Of a stretch of 64,000 bases of DNA, positions 25,837 through 35,035 are shown one piece after another. The notes under the pieces were generated by a model. It did not search any database and was not told the DNA's origin. It saw only the letters and a program-made list of their open reading frames with translations. The stretch lies in the NCBI RefSeq assembly GCF_900105515.1, contig NZ_FNSY01000001.1, positions 6,932,001 through 6,996,000 of the forward strand. Reading direction: 5' to 3'. Source of the DNA: Streptomyces sp. 2131.1 (GTDB taxonomy: Bacteria > Actinomycetota > Actinomycetes > Streptomycetales > Streptomycetaceae). How positions within the stretch are numbered: position 1 is the first letter of the stretch; each line of letters starts with the position of its first letter. The position numbers and the translations under genes are program-made.

Positions 25837-28800
25837 CTATCGGTGGTGCGTCGTGCGTCGGTTGTGGCGCAGGGCGGTGTACACGGCCGTTCCCAGCGCG
25901 GTGAGTGCGGCGCCCGTCACAAGCCGGCTCGCGGCCGGGCTCGGGCGGTCGGGGCGGGCGGTGGCCTTCTCGGGGTGGTCGGCGGGCAGCGGCCCGTCGA
26001 GCCCGAGCGCGAGTGCTTCGGCCAGGTGCATGGCGCGGCGGCCGGTGGCGCCCTGCTCGATCTGCGTCCGGCAGCTGAATCCGTCGGCCACGACCAGCGC
26101 GTCGGGTGCGGCGCCCCGGACGGCGGGCAGGACGCCCTGCTCGCCGATGTCCATGGACAGGTCGTAGTGGCCGCGCTCGAAGCCGAAGTTGCCTGCGAGT
26201 CCGCAGCAGCCCTCGTCCAGGACCTCGGCATCGAGGCCGGCGCGGCGCATGAGCTCGCGGTCGGCGTCGAACTTGGTGACGGCGTGCTGGTGGCAGTGCG
26301 TCTGTACGGTGGCCTGCCGGGTCAGGACGGGTGGCCGCCAGTCGTCGGGGGCGTCGTTCACCAGGAGTTCGGCGAAGGTGCGGAACTGCCCGGCGAGGCG
26401 CTGGATGTCCTGGTCGTGCGGCATCAGCTCGGGGGCGTCGGACCGGAAGACCGCCGTGCAGGACGGTTCGAGACCGACGACCGGGGTGCCCGCCTCGAGC
26501 CACGGCCGGAGCACGTCGGCGGTCCGGCGCAGCACCTTCTTCGCGGTGGCGGGCTGCCCGGTGGAGATCCAGGTGAGCCCGCAGCACACGGCCTGCTCCG
26601 GGACGGCGACCCGGAAGCCGGCGTCTTCCAGGACCCGGACGGCCGACCGGGCGATGCCGGGGTGGAAGTAGGTCGTGAAGGTGTCCGGCCACAGCACCAC
26701 GGTCCGGGGGTCCGCCGGGTCGGGGTCCGGTGCGCCGCGGGCCCGCCACCACTGGACGAACGACTCCTCCGCGAAGGCGGGCGGCTGCCGTTCGGCGGCG
26801 ACCCCGGCGAGCCGCTTGGCGATCCGGGCGGCAGCGGCGCGTCGAGCGCCGCGTTGACCAGGCGCGGGGCGAGGCGCGAGAGCCGGGCCCACAGGGGCAG
26901 CCAGCCCAGCGAGTAGTGCGCCGTGGGGCGCAGCCGCCCCGCGTAGTGGTGCGCCAGGAACTCCGACTTGTACGTGGCCATGTCAACGCCCACCGGGCAG
27001 TCGGACTTGCAGCCCTTGCAGGCGAGGCAGAGGTCGAGCGCGTCGCGCACGTCGGTGGACCGCCAGCCGTCGGTGACGGGGCTGTCCCGGTGGCCGCCCA
27101 GCATCTCGAAGAGCAGCCGGGCCCGGCCCCGGGTGGAGTGCTCCTCCTCGCCGGTCGCCCGGTAGGAGGGGCACATGACGCCGCCGCTGTGGGAGCGGCA
27201 GTTCCCGATGCCGACGCAGCGCATGACCGCCCGGTCGAAGGAACCGTCGTCGTCCGGGTAGTGGAAGTGCGTCGCGTCGTTCCGCGGCCGCCAGTGCGGG
27301 CCGAGCCGCAAGTTCTCGTCGGTGCGGTACGGGTCGACGACCTTGCCGGGGTTCATCCGGTTGTCCGGGTCCAGCAGTGCCTTGACCTCGCCGAACGCGG
27401 CGACGAGCCGTTCGCCGTACATCCGGGGCAGCAGCTCGCCCCGCGACTGCCCGTCCCCGTGCTCACCGGAGAGCGACCCACCGTAGGACACCACGAGGTC
27501 GGCGGCCCGGAACAGGAACGCGCGGAAGGAAGTGACGCCCTCGGCGGTCTTCAGCCCGAAGGGGATGCGGGTGTGCACGCAGCCCTGTCCGAAGTGGCCG
27601 TAGAGAGAGGGATGGTCGTAGTCGAACTCGGCGAAGAGCTTCTTCAGATCGCGCAGGTAGTCACCGAGCCGCTCGGGCGGTACGGCGGAGTCCTCCCAGC
27701 CCTCCCAGGTCTCCCGTCCGTCCGGCGGCCGGGCGGTCACGCCGAGCCCGGCCTCGCGGGCCTTGAGCATCCGGCGCTCGCGCGGCGGGTCGTCGGAGAA
27801 GGACACCGCGGGGTCGTCCTCGTCGCGGCCGAGCGCCTTCAGCAGATCGTGGGCCTGCTGGTCGACGTCCTCCTGGGTGTCCCCGCTGAACTGGAGGAGC
27901 AGCCAGCTGTCGCCCTCCGGGAAGGAGTCCAGGGACGCGACGTGGCTGTCCTCCTCGCGCATGAGCTGCGCCATCCGGCCGTCGAGCGCCTCCAGCTGGG
28001 TCGGCGCGCAGTGTTCCAGCAGGTGCGGTACGTCGTCGGCGGCGGCGCAGATGTCCGGGTAGCCGAGAACGAGCATTGCCTCGTGGGGCGGGACGGGGAC
28101 CAGGGCCAGTTCGGCGCGCAGAACGGTGACGAGGGTGCCCTCGCTGCCGACGAGGGCACGCGCCAGGTCGAAGCCCTTCTCGGGCAGCAGGGAGTCGAGG
28201 TTGTAGCCGGAGACCCGCCGCGGGATGGTGGGGAAGCCCTGGCGGACGTCGGCCAGGTGCTCGTCGATGATCCGGCGCAGCCCCCGGTACACCTCGGCGC
28301 GGCGCCCGCCCGCGTCGAGGATCTGCGCGTACTCCTCGTCGGAGGTGGGCCCGACCCAGCAGCGCAGACCGTCGTAGGTCAGGATCTCCAGCCGCCGCAC
28401 GTTGTCGACGGTCTTGCCGTACGCCTGCGCGGACGCGCCGCACGAGTTGTTGCCGATCATGCCGCCGAGGGAGCAGTGGCTGTGCGTCGAGGGCTTCGGC
28501 CCGAACCGCAGCTCACGGCCGGCCAGCTGCCGGTTCAGCTCGTCGAGCACGATGCCGGGCTCCACCACACAGGTCCGCGCCGATGCGTCGACGGACTCCA
28601 GGCGGTGGCAGTACTTCGTCCAGTCGATGACGACGGCAGCGTTCGTGCACTGCCCGGCGAGGCTGGTGCCGCCGCCCCGGGACAGCACCGGCACGCCGTG
28701 CCGGGCGCAGACGGCGACCGCCTCCGCGCCCGCGTCGACCGTGCGGGGGACGACGACACCGATGGGTACCTGCCGGTAGTTCGAGCCGTCGGTCGCGTAG

Positions 28801-28940
28801 GCGCCGAGGCTGCCCGCGTCGAAGCGGACCTCGCCGTCCACCCGCCGCTCCAGCTCGTCGCGGAGGGCCCGCAGACCGGGCGCCGGACCGCCGCTCCCGC
28901 CGTGCTGCCCGTCCGCCGGATCATGCCCTCCCGTGGTCAT
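25837..28940 (-). pseudogene. FAD-linked oxidase with Fe-S and CCG domains (D-lactate/glycolate type), one frameshift
   Basis: The start is MTTGGHDPADG after GAGGAAGCGG. The FAD_binding_4 domain shows VPVLSRGGGTSLAGQCTNAA and SLGGMIGNNSCGASAQAYG. The FAD-oxidase C domain shows EALDGRMAQLM and SGEHGDGQSRGELLPRMYG. Then come two 4Fe-4S motifs, one with CVGIGNCRSHSGGVMCPSYR and one with CLACKGCKSDCPVGVD. The frame shifts by one base at about 26835-26850 (GCTGCCGCCCGG). The other frame continues with ERQPPAFAEESFVQWW, AVCCGLTW and DEGCCGLAGNFGFERG, the cysteine-rich CCG domain. Without the shift it would be a normal protein of about 1,030 residues oxidising a 2-hydroxy acid. The break may be a sequencing error in a G/C run, since both halves are well preserved. 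Confidence 0.82.
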
Positions 28941-29233
28941 CCGCTTCCTCCTCGCCGTCCTGTCGCGAGGCCGGGACGGCCCGGCCACGCAGAACCCGGT
29001 ACCCGAAGTTGACCGCTTCACTGGTGGGCGTGGCGGCGACTGACCCCGATCAGCCCTGCGGAACCGGTCGGCCGGGCGTGCGGGCGGGGCGTGACGTCAC
29101 CCGTACGCGTCCCGGTGGGCGTACCCGCCGGGACGGTGAGTCCGCCTCGCCCGCGTCCGGGGGCCCCTCCTGGCACAGAGGCCGAACGGGTTCGGGACGC
29201 CCGGGCGGGATCGGTCGGTTCGATGCGGCCTGT

Positions 29234-29434
29234 TCAGAGGTGTTCGGGGAGTCGGGCCGCGGTGATGGCCGCCCGGCGGTCACCGAGGAGGGTCACGTGA
29301 GCGGTGACGTCGGTGAGGGCGCGGCGGCCCAGGAAGTGCAGCGAGGACGCGCAGAACACCGCGTCGAGCGAGCCGTCCGGCACGGGCAGCGGCACGACGA
29401 AGAAGGGTACTGTCGCGGAGCGTCGCGACAGCAC
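29234..29434 (-). pseudogene. SAM-methyltransferase fragment
   Basis: About 45 residues match the middle of a class I methyltransferase: PVPDGSLDAVFCASSLHFLG resembles the post-motif I acidic loop and motif II. The SAM-binding Gly loop and the C-terminal half are gone. It lies directly next to the NTF2-like gene and is probably the residue of a deleted neighbour. Confidence 0.45.
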
Positions 29435-29473
29435 ACTGGTGCCGTGGCAGACGAGAGGAAGAGGGCGCGCGGC

Positions 29474-29917
29474 TCAGGAGGAGGTGCACGCCTCGGCGAT
29501 CGACACGCTGTTCTCGTAGAGGTGATGCCGGGTGATCCGGCCCTCCTCGACGGTGAGGCGCAGCGCGAAGGGGCCCTCGAAGGACTTCCCCGTCGCGCGT
29601 ACGGTCCCCGAGAGGTGCCCCATCAGGACGGCGTCGGTGCCGTCAACGAGGAACGTGTCGACGGAGGCCCGCGCATCCTCGGCCACCGTGTGCTCGGCCA
29701 GCTCCGTGAACTGGGCGGCGCATTCGGCTCCGGTGGAGCGCGGCCGGATCCACGGGACGGCGGGGTTCTCGGCGAGCAGCCAGTCGACGTCGTCCGCGAA
29801 GAGCGCGACGAGCCGCTCGACGTCCCCGGCCATCCGGGCGGCGAGGAACTCCTGGACGACGTGGCGGGTGGTGTCGGTGACGGCACTCGCGGTCAGGTCA
29901 GCGGACTTTACGGGCAT
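29474..29917 (-). CDS. NTF2-like/SnoaL-fold protein
   Basis: 147 residues starting MPVKSADLTASAV, 5 nt after GAGGAG. The NTF2-like cone fold is recognisable from HVVQEFLAARMAGDVERLVA, LFADDVDWLLAEN, FTELAEHTVAEDARASVDTF, AVLMGHLSGTVRATGKSF and FALRLTVEEGRITRHHLYEN. Members are small cyclases, isomerases or stress-response proteins, and the fold alone does not define a reaction. It is monocistronic. The next 740 bp upstream hold no clear gene. Confidence 0.8.
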   Translation of the reverse strand: MPVKSADLTASAVTDTTRHVVQEFLAARMAGDVERLVALFADDVDWLLAENPAVPWIRPRSTGAECAAQFTELAEHTVAEDARASVDTFLVDGTDAVLMGHLSGTVRATGKSFEGPFALRLTVEEGRITRHHLYENSVSIAEACTSS

Positions 29918-30659
29918 GGTTGCTCCTCGCGCCTCAGGTGCCGGAAACCCTGGTCGGGATCTCGTTGACATGCGCCACGCTGCCGCATCAGGGGAGCGTG
30001 GTCGATTACGTCAGAGGTAGTGGCCGGCCCAGGGGCTTCTACGTCCGTCGTCAAGCCCGAGTTGGTCATGCGCCCACCGCATCCCGATGGCGGAAAGCAG
30101 CCCGACCCTTTCCGGGGACGGCGTGGCGGCCCTGCCGCGCTGGTTGCTGACCCCTGCCCCGAGCCGGAGCTCCCGTTCCCCTGGGCCCGCGTTCACCCTG
30201 CCAAGCCGGCATGGGCAGCTCCGAGTGCCACTCTCTCACTCTGGCCCCAAGCCCGTAGCAGGTGGCAGGGTGAGCGTGTCTGCGGGCTTTCCTCGTCGGG
30301 CGGACCGGCGGGGCGGAGCAGTCGTCGCCTATGCCCCAGCTCTTCTTGCAGAGGGAGAACTCGATGTAACTGCTCGGACTCCCTTGAGACCGGAGGGTGA
30401 ACAGGAGTGGTAGGCGGCTCCTGGAGGCGGCGGGGCTGATGAGGTACCGGGGCCGCCGGACACGACACGAGGGCACGGAGCCGCGCACGGTGAGGCGGCT
30501 GTTCGGGCGCTGGGCCTGATGCCGCGGCGCGGGTACTGTCCGGCGCCGGCCCGGAGCGGTTGGCGGACGTCGCGGAGTCGTGCCTGCGCGGCGCGGCGGA
30601 CGCCCTGCGGCGCCCCGGCCATGGTGGCTCTGAAGTCCGCGGCCGAGGTGCTGTGATCG
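29918..30659. other. 740-bp region without a convincing gene
   Basis: Open frames exist on both strands but with mixed, non-Streptomyces codon usage. A plus-strand stretch near 30490-30656 (ending VALKSAAEVL) might be the tail of a lost gene. No tRNA-like fold or repeat was found. Confidence 0.35.
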
Positions 30660-31376
30660 TCAGTGCAGGATGCTGACGGCGCGGGCGATGACGAGCAGCG
30701 AGGTCGTCAGCGCTGCGATGCTCTCGATGCTCATCAGCAGTTTGGCGCGGCCGGAGAGCGGCATGGTGTCGGTGGGGCTGAAGGCAGTGGAGTTGGTCAC
30801 GGAGATGTAGAGGTAGTCCACAAGGGTGGGTACCCAGTCGGAGGAACTGCTGGAGCCGTCGGCGACTTCCTGGATGGCGTCGTCGTTCTCGTCCTGGGAG
30901 AAGCGGAAGTCCGCCAGGGGAAGTTCGTCCCGGGGCGCCTGCGTGCGGGTGACGGGGCCGCCGCGGTCGAGTTCCCAGAAGGCCAGACCGAACACGATGA
31001 TGTTCGTCAGCCACACCTGCAGGGCGGCCGTGAGCAGCGCCGGACCGTCCTTGATCCCGGCGTGGACCAGTTCGTGGACCAGGATGCCCAGTGCGGTCAT
31101 ATTGCTCGCCGCGATCACGAGCACCAACGTCAGGGACAGAACGCGGAAAGCGCGGGTCTGACGTGTCAAACGACGAGGATTGATCGCCACCAGTGGGACC
31201 AGGAGCAGCAGCTCCAGTCCAGGCAGTACGAAGCGCGGGGCGACGAGAAGTTGTTGCGGGAGCGCCAGGTAGAGAACGATCGCCACGAGGGTCGCAACGA
31301 CGGCGGGCAGCCGCGCCTCACCTCGCCGCTCATGACGGGGATGCCTGAACCTCATCTCTGCCCGGCTTCTCACCAT
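30660..31376 (-). CDS. DUF1345-like membrane protein
   Basis: 238 residues beginning MVRSRAEMRFRHPRHERRGE, 5 nt after GGAGG. After a basic cytoplasmic N terminus there are hydrophobic segments: LPAVVATLVAIVLYLALP, FVLPGLELLLLVPLVAI, VLSLTLVLVIAASNMTALGI, ALQVWLTNIIVFGLAFWELD, and a C-terminal pair. Between the last two lies a soluble acidic loop (FRFSQDENDDAIQEVADGSS) and the motif TLVDYLYISVTNSTAFSPTD, which is typical of DUF1345 and two-TM potassium-channel-like proteins. Transport of an ion is possible but unproven. It is monocistronic. Confidence 0.7.
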   Translation of the reverse strand: MVRSRAEMRFRHPRHERRGEARLPAVVATLVAIVLYLALPQQLLVAPRFVLPGLELLLLVPLVAINPRRLTRQTRAFRVLSLTLVLVIAASNMTALGILVHELVHAGIKDGPALLTAALQVWLTNIIVFGLAFWELDRGGPVTRTQAPRDELPLADFRFSQDENDDAIQEVADGSSSSSDWVPTLVDYLYISVTNSTAFSPTDTMPLSGRAKLLMSIESIAALTTSLLVIARAVSILH

Positions 31377-31650
31377 GCGCTCCTCCAACCGACATGACCG
31401 TCCCGTGATCAGTTCCCTTCCCCCGATTCCGGTAACGGTGCCGCCACCGGACTCCCGACTTCGAACCGGTGGACCGCAGCTCACCGCGCGCGGGCCTTCA
31501 GCCACAGCGGCACGCAGTCCTTCGCCGGCCCCGCAGCCGGCATCGCCGTGCGTGATCTGCCCGGTGGTGATCGCCTTCCGTTGGAACCTGAGCTGGGACT
31601 CCTTGGGTGCCCAGCGCCGCGGATTGCGCGAGCCCGTAGGGCCGCGCCCG

Positions 31651-32556
31651 TCAGGTCGGGGCGTAGGCGCGGGCTGTGACGTGGTCGTGGATGAGGAGGG
31701 TGAAGGCGCGGACGGCGGCGGACAGGTAGGCGCCTTCGCGTCTGAGGAGGGTGACGGTGCGGGACGGGAGGGGCGGGTCGAGGGAGACGGGGGTGAGGTC
31801 GTCGTGGTCGTGGGTGATGGCGTCGGGCAGGACGGTGGCCAGGCCGGTGCGCTGGACGATCTCGGTCAGGGCCTGGATGGAGTTGGCTTCCACGGCGATG
31901 CGTGGGTGGACCCGGTGGCGGGTGAAGTAGGCGTCGATGTGGCTGCGGGTGGCGAAGTCGGTGCTGAGCAAAGCGAGTTGTTGCCGGTCGAGGTTATGTA
32001 CGGGCATGGGCTGGTGGCGGCTGGTGGGGTGCTGCGCCGTGGTGACGAGGCTGAGGGTCTCGGTGAACAGTGGTGTGATGGCGATGCCGGGCTGGTGGAC
32101 AGGGGTGAAGGCGATGCCGAGGTCGACCTCGTCGTCGGTCAGGCCGGCTTCGATACGGTCCTGGGTTGCTTCGGTGAGGGTCAGGGTGATGCCCGGGTGG
32201 CGGGCATGGAGCTCGGCGATGACCGGACCGATGAGGTAGGCGGTGAACGTCGGGGTGACCGCGAGGCGAAGGTGGCCTCGGGACAGATCCTGGAGGTCGT
32301 GGACAGCGCGTTCCGCGGCAGCGAGGTCGCGCAGGGCCCGGCGGGCGTGCTCAACGTAGACGGCGCCGGCATCGGTGGGCCGCACCGTGCGGCCGGTTCG
32401 GTCCAGCAACTGCACGCCGAGGGTGCGTTCGAGCTGTTTGATCTGCTGGGAGAGGGTGGGCTGGGAGATGCGCAGCTCTTCGGCGGCGCGCGTGAAGTTG
32501 CCGTGTTCGGCGACGGCGAGCAGGTAGCGCAGGTGACGCAGTTCCAGGGCGGCCAT
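31651..32556 (-). CDS. cynR: LysR-family regulator of the cyanate locus
   Basis: 301 residues. The N-terminal winged HTH reads MAALELRHLRYLLAVAEHGN, FTRAAEELRISQPTLSQQI and KQLERTLGVQLLDRTGR, the standard LysR sequence. The effector domain follows (LRLAVTPTFTAYLIGPVIAE, DLGIAFTPVHQPGIAI). It is divergent from a beta-carbonic anhydrase and a truncated cyanase, exactly as cynR is in E. coli, so it probably senses cyanate or azide. The start is assigned to the ATG at 32556, 7 nt after a TATACT -10, making a leaderless transcript likely. The longer upstream frame would cross the promoter. Confidence 0.85.
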   Translation of the reverse strand: MAALELRHLRYLLAVAEHGNFTRAAEELRISQPTLSQQIKQLERTLGVQLLDRTGRTVRPTDAGAVYVEHARRALRDLAAAERAVHDLQDLSRGHLRLAVTPTFTAYLIGPVIAELHARHPGITLTLTEATQDRIEAGLTDDEVDLGIAFTPVHQPGIAITPLFTETLSLVTTAQHPTSRHQPMPVHNLDRQQLALLSTDFATRSHIDAYFTRHRVHPRIAVEANSIQALTEIVQRTGLATVLPDAITHDHDDLTPVSLDPPLPSRTVTLLRREGAYLSAAVRAFTLLIHDHVTARAYAPT

Positions 32557-32563
32557 ATTTTCA

Positions 32564-32604
32564 AGTATAGACGCGGTCAATAAGAGTGATCGTTTTCGAC
32601 TCTT
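32564..32604. promoter_or_regulatory. cynR-cynT intergenic control region
   Basis: On the minus strand TATACT (32569-32564) lies 7 nt before the cynR ATG. An interrupted palindrome AAGAGT-N11-ACTCTT (32582-32587 and 32599-32604) lies next to it. Its spacing is compatible with a LysR recognition site positioned to act on both divergent genes. Confidence 0.55.
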
Positions 32605-32684
32605 GGACGCTATAGGTGCAGTTCGTGCATGGTGGATCTCGTCGGCCCCGAGGGGCCGGTCCCGGTTACCGAAGGGAGTGACCC

Positions 32685-33290
32685 ATGCAGAATCTCACCG
32701 AGGGCGTCGCGCGCTTCCAGCGCGAGATCTTTCCGGCCAAAGCGGAGCTCTTCACCCACCTGGCCACGCATCACAAGCCTCAGGCGCTCTATATCGGCTG
32801 CTCGGACGCCCGTGTCGTACCGGAGCTGCTCACCCAGGGCGAGCCGGGTGAGCTGTTCGTCATCCGCACCGCCGGCAACCTCGTCCCGGCTTACGCCCCC
32901 GGCGCCAACGGAGTGACGGCCAGCATCGAGTACGCCGTCGCCTTGCTGGATGTGAGAGACATCGTGGTGTGCGGGCACTCCGCCTGCGGTGCGATGACCG
33001 CCCTGGCCGAAGAGCACGACCTGTCCGGCGCGCCGACGGTCGCGGAGTGGTTGCGGCACGCGGACGCCGCTGTGGCGCGTACCGCAGGAGTGGCGACAGG
33101 ACCCGAGAAAGTGGGCGCCCTGGTCCGCCACAACGTTTCCGCGCAGCTGGCCAACCTGGCCACCCACCCCTCCGTCGCCCAGGCGCTGGCGGAGAAGAGG
33201 TTGACGCTGCACGGCTGGGTCTTCGACATCCCCACCGGACGCGTCGAAGCACTCGATGTCGTCGGCGCGGGCACCGCCCTCGCCGCCTGA
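32685..33290 (+). CDS. cynT: Beta-carbonic anhydrase of the cyanate locus
   Basis: 201 residues, the usual length for beta-CA. The zinc site is complete: Cys39-Ser-Asp41-Ala-Arg43 (YIGCSDARVV), then His98 and Cys101 in VVCGHSACGAM. These residue numbers match E. coli CynT. It hydrates CO2 to bicarbonate, which cyanase consumes with cyanate. GAAGGGAGTGACCC precedes the ATG. It diverges from cynR and is followed 137 bp later by the truncated cyanase gene. Since cyanase looks dead, this enzyme may now serve general CO2/bicarbonate supply. Confidence 0.9.
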   Translation: MQNLTEGVARFQREIFPAKAELFTHLATHHKPQALYIGCSDARVVPELLTQGEPGELFVIRTAGNLVPAYAPGANGVTASIEYAVALLDVRDIVVCGHSACGAMTALAEEHDLSGAPTVAEWLRHADAAVARTAGVATGPEKVGALVRHNVSAQLANLATHPSVAQALAEKRLTLHGWVFDIPTGRVEALDVVGAGTALAA

Positions 33291-33427
33291 CCGAGCCGGC
33301 GACCTGGATACGGCCGGAGGCGGTGACAGAGGCCACCAGCACGACACGCCGCAGAACACTCCACCCGAGAACCAGCCGGCCCACCCCTCCCCTTGAGGGC
33401 CGGCACCAACGCAAAGGAGCTTCTCTC

Positions 33428-33694
33428 ATGATGCACGCCCAATTCGAACCCACCGCCCGCGAGACTCTGGCCAACGCCGCTGTAGAGGCCAAGATCCGAA
33501 AGAACCTCACCTGGGAAGAGATAGCCAACGCCTCCGGCCTGTCAGCCGCCTTCACCACCGCGGCCCTCCTGGGCCGGCACGCCCTTCCGGAGGCGCCCGC
33601 AAGGGCCGTCGCCGAGCTGCTCGGCCTGGATGAGGATGCGGTGACGACGCCTATGAACCCCACTACATCGACGACCGTAAATACTTCGAGCTGA
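33428..33694 (+). pseudogene. cynS: Truncated cyanase (catalytic domain lost)
   Basis: The first 75 or so residues are a clear cyanase N-terminal helix-turn-helix-like domain: ETLANAAVEAKIRKNLTWEE, IANASGLSAAFTTAALLGR and HALPEAPARAVAELLGLDED. Then the frame ends in NPTTSTTVNTSS after 88 residues, against about 150 in CynS. The catalytic Arg-Glu-Ser (96, 99 and 122 in E. coli) in the C-terminal domain are absent. Another frame over 33655-33840 encodes a foreign C terminus (YEPHYIDDRKYFELNTFYEE, FAKQCEQRRLPMRYEPRD). A deletion fused cynS to another gene. AAGGAG lies 8 nt before the first ATG. Confidence 0.85.
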
Positions 33695-34180
33695 ACACCT
33701 TCTACGAGGAGTTCGCCAAGCAGTGTGAGCAGCGCCGGCTGCCCATGCGTTACGAGCCCCGGGACACCGCCGTCGATGCCTACCGCTTGTGGCAGGAGCG
33801 CAACGGCGGCGAGCGCCGTGTGGCCGGCGCCCCCACTGCCTGAGCCGCTGTTCCCGGAGCGATCGGGAAGGGCCGTGCACCACACGCCTGGCCGGCGCGG
33901 GCCCCCGCCGGGCCGCCGGCCTGACGGCGTAGATCTCCCACGGCTCCTCGCCCTAGTCCGGGGGGACTTTGCGGAACTCCAGGGCCGCCCGGCCAGCCTG
34001 CTCGCCTTCCTTCGCACATGGCGGGGAGTGAGCTGAGCCGGCTCTTCCTCCTGTTGCGGTGCGCCTTTCTACGGAGACCGCTGCCGGCCGGGGCCTGCGG
34101 CAACGCCGGACGTGCTCACGGCGCTGCTGCCGGAAGCCATAGCCGCAAGGGAAGGCACAACCGTCCTCTTCTAGGCTGGC
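33695..34180. other. 486-bp region with fused gene tail, otherwise empty
   Basis: The first 145 bp encode, in a shifted frame, the C-terminal tail DAYRLWQERNGGERRVAGAP of an unrecognised protein joined to cynS, stopping with TGA at 33841-33843. The remaining sequence to 34180 has no supported gene. TAGGCT at 34172 may be a -10 for the following methyltransferase. Confidence 0.45.
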
Positions 34181-35035
34181 ATGGTGACTGATGAGCCGAA
34201 GCGGGTGCAGCCGTCTGGAGTGTGGGCAACGGCGGTGGGGGTGGCCAGGGTGCGGGCGCTGGAGTCCGAGCGGGAGAACGCGCTGTTCCACGATCCGTTG
34301 GCACGGGCCTTCGCCACAGCCGGCGGCCTGTGGCCCTCGTCGCCGTCCGTGACCGGTGACGAGATTGCGCGCCGCCGCCGGCTTGCGGTGTCGTTCTCCA
34401 TCGTCATCAGGACGAAGTTCCTCGACGACCTGTTGCAGCAGGCTTCCGAGTCCGGGGTCCGGCAGGTCGTTCTGCTCGGCGCAGGCATGGACAGTCGGGC
34501 CTTTCGGATGAATTGGCCCGAGGGCACCCGCCTGTTCGAGGTCGACACCGCCGCGCCACTGGGCTTCAAGGCTTCAGTGCTGCGCCAGGAGCGGGCCGTC
34601 GCACGCTGCGAGCGGATCACCGTCGCGGTGGACCTGCGGGAGGACTGGCCAGGCGCGCTGGCCGCCGCAGGGCACGACCCGGCCGCGCCGACCGTGTGGA
34701 TCGCCGAAGGGCTGCTGATCTATCTGCCCCAGGACGCGGTGGAGCTGCTGCTGGCCCGGATCAGCGCGTTGTCGACGGCAGGCAGTTGGCTAGGGCTCAC
34801 GTTGGGCTCGCGAGGAGTGATCGAGCGCTTCGGCGCGGATGCTGTGCCGGGATCGGCTGCGTCCATGTGGGTCTCGGAGATGCCTGACGACCCGGTGGGC
34901 TGGCTGAGCGGGCACGGCTGGAAGGCCGACAGCCACACCGTGCGTGAGCGCGCTGCCGCTTACGGCCGCCCGATCAGCACCCCTCCGCAGCGAGAGGAAC
35001 GGCCCGGCGGACTGATCTCGGCGGTCCGTCGATAG
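34181..35035 (+). CDS. SAM-dependent methyltransferase (PPM1/TIGR00027-like)
   Basis: 284 residues, a typical length. It shows the leucine carboxymethyltransferase-like pattern: VGVARVRALESERENALFHD, DPLARAF, IVIRTKFLDDLLQQA, VRQVVLLGAGMDSRAFRM (SAM-binding Gly motif), TRLFEVDTAAPLGFKA (acidic motif), VWIAEGLLIYLPQDAVELLL, and a C-terminal HGWKADSHTVRERAAAYGRP. Actinobacterial members O-methylate small molecules or carboxylates; substrates are mostly unknown. Either ATG 34181 or GTG 34184 may start it; TAGGCT just upstream suggests a leaderless transcript. It is monocistronic. Confidence 0.88.
   Translation: MVTDEPKRVQPSGVWATAVGVARVRALESERENALFHDPLARAFATAGGLWPSSPSVTGDEIARRRRLAVSFSIVIRTKFLDDLLQQASESGVRQVVLLGAGMDSRAFRMNWPEGTRLFEVDTAAPLGFKASVLRQERAVARCERITVAVDLREDWPGALAAAGHDPAAPTVWIAEGLLIYLPQDAVELLLARISALSTAGSWLGLTLGSRGVIERFGADAVPGSAASMWVSEMPDDPVGWLSGHGWKADSHTVRERAAAYGRPISTPPQREERPGGLISAVRR

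Noticed and set aside
26730..29012. A 760-codon plus-strand open frame antisense to the FAD/Fe-S oxidase
   Set aside because: It mirrors the codon positions of the minus-strand gene, has low-complexity Val/Gly/Arg composition and no motifs. It is a GC-driven shadow.
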